Part shown: positions 37,055-48,734 of the stretch, piece after piece | Position numbering within the stretch: position 1 is the first letter of the stretch | Layout of the letters: every line of letters begins with the position of its first letter | Notes under the pieces: model-generated | What the model was told of the DNA's origin: nothing | What the model saw: only the letters and a program-made list of their open reading frames with translations | Databases searched by the model: none | NCBI RefSeq assembly: GCF_000150275.1 | Contig: NW_002060966.1 | Span: 221,590 to 285,589, forward strand | Direction: 5' to 3' | Origin: Trichoplax adhaerens | Lineage: Eukaryota > Placozoa > Uniplacotomia > Trichoplacea > Trichoplacidae | DNA: 64,000 nt | Program-made: the position numbers and the translations under genes

Positions 37055-38544
37055 ATGCCATCCGCTGGCGTTCTCCATCGTTATTACGGTAATCTACCAA
37101 AGAAGAAGATACAAGAGATTGCCAATGGGCCTGCTTTACAAGATTTTATCGTCAAATCTCCCAATCAAATCAAGAAAGTTGATTTTTTTGCTAAACGTAG
37201 ATAGTAAGCCATCTTTTGCTACTTATATTCTACCAAGGAGAAATCCAATGATTCTTGCCACATTTGTCCGCAATGAAGGCGTATTCTATCACCTGCAATG
37301 GATTCAATCTTGCAAAATACGACTGATTTTATAACTACACTTAACCTTTACTTCGCCAACTATTCTAATCATAGCCTTCCTTTACCACCGTGGATTAGAA
37401 AGCCGACGATACCTACGCCCCAAAGTTATAACAAGTTAAAGAATGATTTAAGAAGTTTAAATTTAAACACGGTACATCTATAGTCATCTTCCCATTAATG
37501 ACTCTTCTACTCCTTTTGATGGCCAATTCTATTAAGTCATCCACGTCAATTTATTCCTGGTATAGAACGTATCTATGTTAGTCGTTTGAACCTGCATTTT
37601 CAATACTATCGAAGCTAACATTAGTAATGATGGTTCTTGAATGGATAGGTTTGTGAAGCAGCATAATGCCCAAACATCAGTGAATGTTGGGGAGGTGAAT
37701 CTGGGTCTGCTACCGCATCAATCTTGGTAAGGCTTGGCCAAATTCGACTGAATTTAAAATCGACATTTCAAATTAGTTTTTTAAATCAATCCATAGATTC
37801 TAGGTGATACTTGTACTCGTGTTGTCGATATTGTTGTCGATATTGCTCCGTTAAAACAGTACTTTCATGTCCGATGCCTGACCCTGATGAACCTATCAAT
37901 ACGGCGATAGCGCTTGCAAAATGGGGCCTTGACTGTGTCGTCTTAACTTCTGTGAATAGAGATGGTATGCATACTACCTTTAAACTGGATAGAAACGATC
38001 TAGTAGAATAGGATGGCTAACATTTTAAATGATATTTATTCTAAATACTGACAGATCTTCTTGATGGTGGATCCAGCCATTTCGCCAAAATTGTTCGAGA
38101 AATTAAGAAACGGTATTCATGGCTATAGAAAGAAACACAGTTGATCATATATCGATGATTTATTGACAATACACAACTATCTGATATCATTAAACACAAG
38201 CAATTTAAATTATTGCCCATTAATTCAGTAAGTTATTAATGTTGGTTGAAACATTAACACCTGATTTCCAAGAAAATAAAGATGCCATTGCTGCGGTGGT
38301 CAATGGAAGGGTAGATGTTTATTCACATAATGTTGTAACCGTAAAGAATCTTCAACGGTATGATCACGATAAAATAAATTGTAGATTGTTGAATGCAGGT
38401 CTCTGCAATGAATGAATTATATATGATTGCTGCCGCAAAAGCTAATAACTGACGCCCTTTTATCTATTTTATATCGCTACTTTAGGTGAACTCTATCTGA
38501 AATACTTGGTTCATAAAAGAAATACAACCAATAAATCTGATTAA
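37055..38544 (+). pseudogene. Lipoyl synthase pseudogene (second copy, exons 7-9 missing)
   Basis: Seven exons align with the intact gene: 37055-37203, 37375-37471, 37649-37726, 37797-37964, 38055-38112, 38229-38357 and 38486-38544, with splice sites still present. Breaks: (1) a TAA at 37664-37666 replaces the Arg codon in the [12 protein letters not shown] motif. (2) Exon 4 is 11 bp longer than its partner, through a tandem 12-bp duplication of TTGTCGATATTG plus loss of one G; this shifts the frame and destroys the SAM-cluster CxxxCxxC. (3) Exons 7, 8 and 9 are absent; after exon 6 only about 130 bp separate it from exon 10. Exon 2 carries one extra codon. Exons 5, 6 and 10 keep the same lengths as the intact copy. 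The catalytic core cannot be made, so this is a non-functional tandem duplicate. Confidence 0.92.
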
Positions 38545-40513
38545 ATAAAAACTTATAGAAAGAAACATGTACTCATATATTCAAGTTATTTCAATCGAGT
38601 AATCAGCTAGGTGCATTAAGTTTATTGATAGTAAAATCCAATATGATAATGTCTACATTATTATGCCATATGTACTGATATAAAGTCGGCCATAACAGTA
38701 CTGTTTTGTATGATTACATTATTCCTTTCCATTTAAAGTTATAAATACCCCATACTGTTACAATGAACTATTATTTGCACTTTATTAAAATCAGAACTTG
38801 ATAACTAATATGTATGGTCTTAAGTGTTTTTGCTCAGACCATTCTGTTATACACATGGTATCATGAATGCTAAGAAATAATATAAAGATTAATTTTTAGA
38901 ATTTGCCTTCCAAGTTTTTGAATCGTAATAAGTATTATGGCTTTAAAATAAAGCTAATTTGGTTTGATTAATGTGGATTTTACTTAGTATCTTAGTATAT
39001 TGTGAACTCGATTACTTTATTCGGGTTAGAGGTGAACAATATTCGATAGCATAATCTTGTTAGGAATGATATACACATTTATAATAGTGTGAGGTTGATA
39101 GACCAAGAATCTCCTAGACTTTAGAAAATTAAGATTTATTGAACAAAACCTCGTTTACAAAGATCGATCAGCTGAGGACCTCTCTAACGAGAAAGAACTA
39201 TTTTACTGAACTAAACTACTCGCTTATATACATTTCTGCGTTAAAAACCTTAGTACCTTATTTACTATACACTTCAGTATTACCGTCTCAAATACAGGAT
39301 AGTTTACACCTTTCACGTGAAGCTCTAGTGTGAACACTGTAGCACTCCTCTTCAAGAGGATACAGTTACTAAGCTAGCTATATTTAATACTTAAGCTTCT
39401 AACGGAATATGTATCACACGTTGAATACAATAACTATAGTAGACATTACTAAACATATCATCAACTTAGAATACATTATTACACTGTCTTACAAATGGCA
39501 AGCAGTAGAAATTGTGAACTTTGATAAATAAAGCTTTACATCGTTCAAAAATCTTTTAAAATTTGGTTTGTTAAATTTAAGAATCTTGAAGTACAAGTAA
39601 TTCACATGCGGTGGCATACGGTACTCTTGAACATAGTCTAAAGGGTAGATAGAACAAATATTTCCAACTAAGCTTATTTGATGATTGCTTAATATTGTAG
39701 ACGTATAATTTAACGCACAGCTAGGCATACGTGGTTCAGCTAGTCGATAAATAATATAATTGGCAAAATTTTATTACCAAACATGGTAGTAAACAATAAT
39801 CATTTACAATCTAATATTCGCAGTAGAAAAGATTTAGTTTAACCATTTATCTATTATTTGTTTTGCATACAATATTATGTAATAAATCAGTTATAAAATA
39901 GGGATCAATAATATTATTTATACTTGCTTATAAGTTATAATATTGTTGCGAGCCCGCTCGCTTCGTCTGTACCAGACCGCAATTTACTCTAATATGTTAT
40001 TTAGCATTTGAATAAATCCAGACATTATGCCTTCCATACTTGATAGCTAGTTTTCTATAGTTTTTTCGCAACACTAAAGCTTAATAAAGCGAGCATAGTA
40101 TGCAAATATAACTGCATATCTGAACTCTATTTATTGCAAATTGAAGTTATTCCGCCATGAGTATAGATGACATAAATTTTAGCAATACAATTTGTGGACA
40201 GTTTCTTTAACGAAATTATAAGGCCATTTAATAATGCCTATCATCTTAACACTTAATTAATATGCATTTATTAGCCCTTTCACAGGGTCAAAGTTTAGAC
40301 AGTAATTACGATATATTTCACATATTATTAGAAGTAAAATTTAATATTTCATTTACATACTATACAATATTGAATTATATTACGGTTTCTTTTACATTAT
40401 GCATTTATGGCCATAAAAGTTATCAATATCACAGAGCGTTGGATAAATGGTTACATGCAATGAGAATAGAACGGCCACTTTGAGATTTAGGAAATATTTT
40501 TTAAAGATGCAGT
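38545..40513. other. Flank of the LIAS pseudogene
   Basis: No gene recognised. About 38880-39900 has no counterpart downstream of the intact copy and may be an insertion, but no terminal repeats or target duplications are evident. Short frames at 39139-39333, 39489-39728 and 40262-40483 are unsupported. Confidence 0.45.
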
Positions 40514-43500
40514 TTACACCATTGTATCTACATTTTTCCTTTTATGATTTCTTCTTAATAATGATTTGAGTGATCTCCTTGAGCCACGATGATTTTCAGC
40601 CTGTTATATTAATAGTAGGAATTAAAGATGAATAATTTAACAGGGTATCTTTGCTTAATCCTTATATAATAATGAATTATTCTACGTTGCACAAACTAGC
40701 GTTCCTTCTATTCTTACCGTGGTAGTTGTATCTTTACTCTTGGATACGTGGGAAGATGCCGCATCCTTCGATTCTATAATATTAAATGACAATAGATATT
40801 CAGATATACGAATTTAGGCTAATAGTACAGAATCGCTGTTGCTCATGTTATGCATGTATATGCTGCACAATACCTGTCTCTACAACTTCTTTTATATTTT
40901 GACTACCATTTATACTTGTACGACTTGGAGCCTATAGATAGAAATCCATCATTTTAAGATATAGATTGCCTTGATTTTTCAATCAGCCAAAACTCTTTTG
41001 AATTTACGGTACAGTATTCTATAGATAATACTCATCATGCCATTTGTGACTAATGATAAAGTAATGGCTACTCCAACTAAGGAATTTCTGGAGTAACTAA
41101 TTCAGTATTTCGGTGTAGGCATAGATAATCTGACGTCATCAATATAATGTTTACCTTAGATTCTAATTTTGGAGTTATTTCATTACATTCGTCATCGCTG
41201 TCATTATGGTCTGATTCTTCCACACCGACATGTCTTAAGTTACTGTAAGAGTGAGTTCGATTTTGTAGTATAATTTCCTGTGAGGTAGATTGAAAGATAT
41301 ATCTTGTAAACTGATACATTTCTGCACACGACTAGTGGTGAATAATGCAGTTTCGCGTAATAATTCATTACCTCGTCATTACAAGAAATATAACTGGATG
41401 GATTAGATGCATCCTTATCTAGATCTTTAGTTTTGATAGGTATTGAGTGCCGGAACGAATTTGCTCCCTCCTTGGTGGAAATGATAAAATGATTAATATA
41501 AAAACAAAAAAATTGGCCATAAAGGCATACACAACTACTTTACTCATTAATAACAGGATATTTCAAAACTCAAATACGGTAACAGATATATATTCATGGT
41601 TATCCTTATTTAAAATCCTCTATCTTGAATATGACTAAGCATCGATACATTTTATAAATAAGAAGAAAACGCAAGTTTGCTTTTGAAGGCTCTCTTAAGC
41701 ATAAGCTCTAAACTACTCTAGTTGTTACCTCATTGTCATTATTTTGCTTAATTGATGGAGTAATATCGCTTGATTTTTTACTGCAGTTTTTAAGGCTAGA
41801 AATAACTTGTTTCCACGTTTTAGCCTATAACAGTCCAATAAATTAAAATAGGATTAACAGGATCCAGACGGAAAGGAACTCAATACATTGATCAACATTG
41901 TTGTATTTATATAGACGTTTTGTCACATACATTGCTGCTAGTAATTTCATAAGATCGGACTCCATTCAAACAATTAGGAGGTATAATGGATTGTATACCC
42001 TAATAAATGATCAAGAATTTTATTAATTTTCTATAATTAAATCCATAAATAGCGATTTAATATACATACTAGTGAGACTTCTACATCACTAGGTTCAATT
42101 CTTGTGCAAACACTAAGGTTAATAACAAAATCGTCTAGACTGTCCTGTAAAAAACATCAAATTTGTCAATTAGTAACTAGACTCATGATGTTATGTAGGC
42201 AGCATATTGTCAAGTAATTCGTTAGATAAAAATATTAAGCCATCAATAGCTCATTGATACGTATAATTTACTTTGGACTGAAAGACTTACATTGATTAAG
42301 GAGAAGTTATAAACTTGATTAATAGGAAATTTTTTAGTAACATGAAATAGTTCTGTTTTTCGGCCTTCTGACCAGTCACCATTGTTGGAAGTTAAATTGA
42401 CGAAGAAGTATCTAAAATTATCAATAAAAAATATAATTAAGTTTTTAATTCTATTGTCTATTGAAAGAAAGTAACATTTATATTAATACCACATATGAAA
42501 TCAAGATTAATTTGCGGTAATAAAATGAAATATATCAATAGAATAAACAATATTCATAAATCTGTGATAGGATAACTGAACAATCATTTTACCCACAACT
42601 ATTTTCTTGTACTATATACCTATCGGAAGTATCAACCGATATAAATATTATAAAAAGATCAAGCTTACACTTTTAATCGTGGTAGTTTGGGAAGATTACA
42701 TTCAGCATCCATTAAAGTAATACATAATTGTCCTTTTTTCTGATAACTATAGAGAAAAATTATAAATTAGACGATTAGATAATATTATTCATGAGATGTA
42801 AGAGTAAAGGTTCAATTCTAAATCAACATAAACAGCCAATAAAATACATACACGTATACATGTCTTAAATATAAATTTAACTTACCATATCTCACTTCGA
42901 ACAACAAACTTCCAAGGTAATTCTAGATTGAATCAATGATAAAGGAAATAAATTTTATTTTTAACTTTTCAATATCTATTCTAATCATTTGAAAGTAATA
43001 TAAATTGCAATTTTACTTTAAGTAAAATGGAGTAGGGGAAGGCGTATTATTGTAAACTTTGCTATGAATTTCGTAACTTATTATAGACGATCATATGGTG
43101 ATAATCGAATTAAATTTTTTGCCTGGTACAATGCCAACATTAATTTTGACAAGAATGTAAATAAACAACTCTATGTGATAGTGATGATTTGTGACGTAGT
43201 GACTAGAAAAGTTTGTCTAATGACAAGATGATAGCATAGCAATGGGAATGGATCATCGAATCCAGTAGAGACGAACTAAACTTACTTTTCTTTAGATTGA
43301 TTGAGTTATAACGACTAAGGATAGATTGCTCATCGTTTTCTTCGTTGCAGCTTTCATCAGAATCACTATCCGATAAATCACTATTATGTTCGCTGTGGCC
43401 AAGACTGGGGCAGTGAACTCCGGTACCTTCGCTTAAAAGGGAAATCAAGGATACTGCTCCTCCTTTAAAACTGAAGCCGGACCAATCTCTTTCGGTTATT

Positions 43501-46500
43501 GATTTCGATCTTTCCGAAGCTATGCTTATTTTACTATCTAATGTCGATAAATGTTCATCTTTTAAAAATTCCAATTGGCTTGAATTGATATTGCGAAATT
43601 CTTTACGTTCAATTAATCCTGGCGACGCTGTCTGATGGCTATTATTACTAGTTATTTTGTTAGTATTGTTGTTATTATTGTATTCTGTAGATGTTTCTTG
43701 ATTTGGTGAATACGATGATGGCGGCATATATCTTGGGTGAGGAGAAGTTGTTTTTGTCTTCTGTGTAACTACATTAACACTAGGTAATGTCGGTGAGAAT
43801 GCTGATCTTGTGGTATGGGCCATTCCCTGAACTGGGTATGCTGAGGCAGTTGGAATAGTATTATCCGATGACCTAAAAAAAGAGGAGTGGTTGCGATTTA
43901 AATCAAGTTTAGAGAAGATGCAGTCCTATTCCTACTTACTCTATTGCCTAAAACGATAACTATTCTCATAAATTATTTAAATAAATCATTATTGTAAATC
44001 TATCCTTTTCCAACTTACCATTGTTGTCGTGGTGCGGCCCATCTACTGGCCGCATATTCTTTTAGCTTACGTTGTAAAACAGCATTCATATCTAATGTTG
44101 CCTTTAATCGTGCAGCTAACAAGACACTAAAATGTAAAGAGAATGGATTAAATTTCAGACTATCGTATGATTGTCTAATATTTAGAAAGCGAGCATAAAC
44201 GGATGTAGATTTCTTACTTTTCTTCTTGATAATGCTTGTTCTCTATTTGATACTGTTTAACTTTAGATGTTAAATAGTCAATATGGCGTTGAAGTCGTTC
44301 CTATTATTAATCAATGAAACTTATGATTATACTGTATATATATATCATCTATTCAACTACAACAGTCACGTTATATATTACAATTCACAACACATGATTT
44401 ATTTACCGATTCCGGCATCGAGTGTTCACTTCTTGTTTGACTTAAACCGCTATATAAAAAATCGTTTATGACATAAATTTAGTATAAAGGTTTTTAAAAG
44501 ATCTACTTTCCAATTTACAGTAAATCGAGAATTATCAAATGCTTATACAAAATTCGCTAACTTACCTATCAAGAAGGCCGCTACCGTAGATACCATCACG
44601 CTCTCCGTAAGGATACGAATTGAAATTAGGAGGCCGATTAGTAGGTCTAGCAAAAGTTAGAATAGTTAGCACGCTTTTGACATAAATTCAATTGCAAATA
44701 AAAAGTTGGATTACAATAATCAAACTTTCCAATTCAATTAAGTTGATTGAATTTTTTACTTACTCATAAAAATTATCTGGCATTCGTTCAAAGATCAGAC
44801 CAGGATCATTAGTAGAAGCATGGGAATAAGAAGACTGTGACGGATTAAATAAAATTGAAAATAAGAATTAGGGCTCAATACGTCTAGTCATCGTTGATCG
44901 TTCTATTCACTATCAATTATTCTAATTAATGAACATGAAAAGAAAATTATAGTTTGAGTGGAAATTTTTAGCAGATATTCAACATTGTAATTCATAACGC
45001 TAATCTTATTGAATATCAACATCTTAGCCATAATTATTCGACTCACTGGTACTGATGCCAGACTAGACTCGGAACTACCACGATGTTGGAGAGGATACAT
45101 CACATTTCTGTTTCTATAATCGAATTGGCGTGGTGAGGAAATTGAATTAAAGCTGTCGTTTCTATTCGGCATGCGATTTGCTTCATCAGAAAATCCGCTT
45201 AAGCAAGTATCGAATGTTGTTGGCCTAAGATTGCAAAGATATATATATACATAATTTATTAGTTTAATTTATTTATATTTTCGTATATTATTATGCATGA
45301 AAAACGATTTGACTATAAATAACCGGGCCTTATGATTGCATCATAAGGATTTTTTTCCGTATAAAACGCACAAGATTTAAAAGTGTTTGCGTTAACGAAT
45401 GAAGAGTTTGATTACTGATAACTGCAGCTATTGTTTGCTGCGGAATTAAATTATTTCTTTCCTAATCTACAAGTTAAATAGGTCTTGCTAGATGATTCAA
45501 TACAATCAGAGCATTTGATGAATCAATTTTTTTGGATACCCAACCAATCGATGTTTCGTTTTCATGGATAGAGGTTATCAACTTTATAAAGTAATAGTAT
45601 AAAAATAGATCGATTACGGTCATTTTTAACGTTAGTTCATACTTTTCCCCTTTTCTATAATTTTAGCGCATCCTTATAGGGTTCACAAGCGTTTATATAA
45701 GGGAAATGTTAGCTGCTAGGCCATCTTGCGCTTAACTACACACCGTGATATCATTCATGGAGGATAATAAGTTACTGTATTCAAAATATATATAATCTTC
45801 AAGGTTACTAATGTTCTAGGAAAGAGAATACTCTGCTGGTATAAAGTATTAGCTATACATTATATTGTGATTATGACACTCTCTATTTCCCCTTTCCCAC
45901 CTTGTAAGTGACAACAAGTTAAATTGTGCAAATAGCGATTTTGAGAAGTTAAAAATACGTCCAATGAAAATTGAATGCCAAAAAAGTAAAATGAAATTCT
46001 TTCTAAGTGATATCAATAGCAAAAACTAGTAGCAACAGTTTACTACATAAGGGATAATGCGCTATTATAGTTAATGACTAGCCAATGGAATCCCCGGCGA
46101 ATTGACCGTTTGATTTTACTACTACTGAAATGATATAAGAATTCGACCACTCTACCACTGTATAAACTAATCACTTAATCTACTATGAAGGTCTACTAGA
46201 AATTATTCATTTCATCTTGTGAATTTAAACCGATACGAATCATCTATACTAAAAAACGAGCAAATTACAAAATTAAAATAGGCCCATCGAAAATTAGATT
46301 CAATTTTGCTTCAAACTGATACGCAATGATATCAATTTGATCGCGCCGTAATTTGTACTGCGGTCGTCTTTTTGACTATTGAGGAGATAGTCTTCGATTT
46401 GAATGACATTAACTTGGAATTTATAGAATTCTCTCACTTCCGATACACTTGTTCATGAAAGACCAAAAATATGCAAGTACGAATAGTAGAAGAATAGTCC

Positions 46501-48032
46501 GGCATGATTACGGAATTTAAAATCTATATATAGGTCAGATATTGTTAGATTGATGTTCTCACACGCTGATTCTGAACTAAAGTAACTAGGTGTTCGTGAC
46601 TTTGCTAGCTAGCAACGATAGTCTTTAAGGAATAAAGTTCGGTGGCTATGTTTGATCCTGTTAGCCATCTCATAGCGTGTTTTAATAGACTACGGGGTAG
46701 ATGACAATTTTTAACAAAGATCTAAAGGCGGCATTCCTTTCTTTGGCTAATGTTTTGATTTTATGCTCCTCTCGAAGCCAAAAACGATTCAATTTCGATC
46801 ATTGTAATTATTATTCTATTTAGACGATGTAATAAGTGTAAATGAATTTTTACTAAATACTAGTAACCCAAATTGGAATTTTAACCGCAGTAAAAATGTG
46901 GTAGATTATAAATATCTAGTTGTATACAAGCTAGCTCTTTGCGATTAGGTGTGGACTGAAATCTCATTGCAATATTCTATCGTATTAGATCTTATTTATG
47001 ATCTAAATACATGACATTTTATTCTTTTAAAGTTGAATGGCACGGGCAAAGATGCTCTACTTTATTTTAATTAACAAAAATAGTTTATCATTACGCCATT
47101 TTAATTAAAGATAGCTGTAACTTATTTTGCTGCAGCATTAATATTTAGAATAATGACACTATTTGAATTAGAAAAACCAATGAATAATTTGTTCTACTAA
47201 TTACTATAGCAAAAAGAGAAAGGTAAGAGAATGAAATGGCTTTATTAGCTTCATTATAGAAGGAGACAAGGAGTCGACTATTATTTCGGTCTAGTATCTT
47301 TTTGATATTTATAACAAAGCGCAGCAATTATAATTATTATTGTTAAACAGAGTGCGAAAAAATGTGTCAAGTAAGCTTAAACCGTTGCTCAAGAGGTCAA
47401 AATCTAATAGTGCTGTTCTTTTTACTTGTACTTAGCAAATCATATTTTCAGCTTAAGAAATAAGGTAATAAATTTGAATTATCTTGCAATTTGCCGATGA
47501 ATAGATAGGGAAATACTTTAAGCTATAGTCGACTACGATAGCTTGAGCTATCAAGATTTCTTGAGATGTGTTCATAGCCACATTTCTATTAATGATGGCT
47601 ACAATAGCAAGATGAATTACTTTTTCTTGCATTAAACAGAAATTCTATTCTATTTTAAAACGTTATTTAATACTTAAAAGACTGAAAGGTTATTATTTTT
47701 CGAATTGGACAATAACTGATAAATACTTTCCGATGTAACTTACAATTTTTTGTATTAGTTAGTAAGGATGGATAGAATAACTTACTATTCCTCACACTAT
47801 AGATTAAAAAGTGTCATGATGGTAACAGAAGAAAACTCATCCATGGCAAATGAAAAAAATTAATCTTCAAAATCCTCCCCCCCCCCCCCTCAAAAAAAAC
47901 TCGAAAAGAAATAAGAGAGCCGTTAAAACAAAAATAAATGATACATCTCGATAGTAATATCCAAGAAATGACTTACATGGGCATATTATCGCCATTTGTC
48001 CTTTCTGTGCTACTAAAACTATTTGAAGCCAT
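40514..48032 (-). CDS. C2-domain protein with disordered N-terminus and PDZ-type tail (16 exons)
   Basis: The start ATG at 48030-48032 has a textbook context (CCGCCATGG). Exons: 48032-47977, 45224-45047, 44834-44764, 44646-44566, 44126-44019, 43872-43286, 42922-42886, 42739-42669, 42411-42291, 42144-42070, 41824-41729, 41470-41372, 41277-41155, 40931-40874, 40773-40718, 40600-40514. The first ~360 residues are Ser/Asn/Pro-rich, with one helical stretch (LLAARLKATLDMNAVLQRKL) and an acidic patch (SDLSDSDSDESCNEEND). From YLGSLLFEVRY through KKGQLCITLMDAECNLP, VYFFVNLTSNNGDW, TELFHVTKKF and INLSVCTRIEP to AKTWKQVISS runs a synaptotagmin-like C2 fold. The usual DPY reads KVY and loop Asps are lacking, so Ca-independent binding is likely. 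The last exons are Ser/Lys-rich and end DTMV, a class I PDZ ligand. The 37-nt exon at 42886-42922 does not join its neighbours in frame, so that junction is unresolved. All other phases agree. Family assignment beyond C2 is not possible by eye. Confidence 0.8.
47877..47889. repeat. Homopolymer C13 in intron 1 region
   Basis: Thirteen consecutive C on the plus strand, followed shortly by an A8 run, just downstream of the first donor of the C2 gene. Length is likely to be polymorphic or error-prone. Confidence 0.9.
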
Positions 48033-48073
48033 GGCGGAACTTTGATAGAACCGCAGTTTTCCACCTGGCTATA

Positions 48074-48734
48074 CTATCCAATAATTTTGTCGATGCCAAA
48101 TGCTTGATCTGATACGCTTAAAAATGCTTGTAAGTCTTTACTATGATAGTCAATCGATGATGATAAATGATCACTTGTGAAAATTCGATCTAATCTTGAA
48201 TTGATAGTGACATAAAAAAGATTTTCCAATCGAATTGAATATTTAAAACGTTTCAATGTGTGCCATTGCAATCCATTAATCGTGTAATCCAAGTCTAAAT
48301 GGAAATATAACGGAATGAAGGAGTAACCGGACTAATAATAGTAATTAATATTGCCAGCCTAGAAACTGATCATTGCACAAAATTAAAATTAATGATAGAA
48401 GTAGCAATCACATTCCAAGCTTTGAAGATAGAGCTATTCTTTAAACTGCTATGGAATATCAAACATGCACAAAATCGTATGATCAAATCAATACATTTGG
48501 TTCATTGTTTACTAGAATGTATCAGCACAATTATGGAAAGAAGCCAACAAGTTGATAAATGACTGACAGCTGAAATATGAATTTATACAATCGAGAAATA
48601 GCTATTAAATTGTAGTAGTAAATCTCTCGTGCCATATGAGTATCACGTTGAGCTCTATTCCATCGACGATCGGCGTGATTCAAGTTAGTAGAGTCTAAAT
48701 TATATGAAAAAGCAATCGAGGGAAATGACAACAA
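48074..48734 (-). CDS. Possible 3' exons of an unidentified gene
   Basis: Two minus-strand frames look coding: one ending in a stop at 48074 (contains HTLKRFKYSIRLENLFYV and SVSDQAFGIDK), and one near 48531-48700 (contains NHADRRWNRAQ). A TTTAG acceptor precedes the first at about 48300. A GTGATA donor after NRAQ would join the two in phase, giving ..NRAQHLDYTINGLQW... No family is recognised. The stop lies only about 40 bp before the start codon of the C2 gene on the same strand, which is very tight for separate transcripts. It could instead be 5' leader sequence of that gene. Confidence 0.3.

Larger units (their letters stand above)
31570..40050 (+). repeat. Tandem segmental duplication carrying lipoyl synthase
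   Basis: Left unit about 31570-35130, right unit about 36875-40050. Besides the exons, flanking DNA matches: TGCCTCGATTCTTG at about 31575 and 36880, and CTTCGTCTGTA..CAGA near 35040 and 39960, with GATAGCTAG shortly after in both. The right unit has lost exons 7-9 and carries extra sequence roughly between 38880 and 39900. Boundaries are approximate. Confidence 0.7.

Noticed and set aside
40262-40483. A 73-codon plus-strand frame near the end of the C2 gene
   Set aside because: No homology, no splice or promoter context; probably chance.
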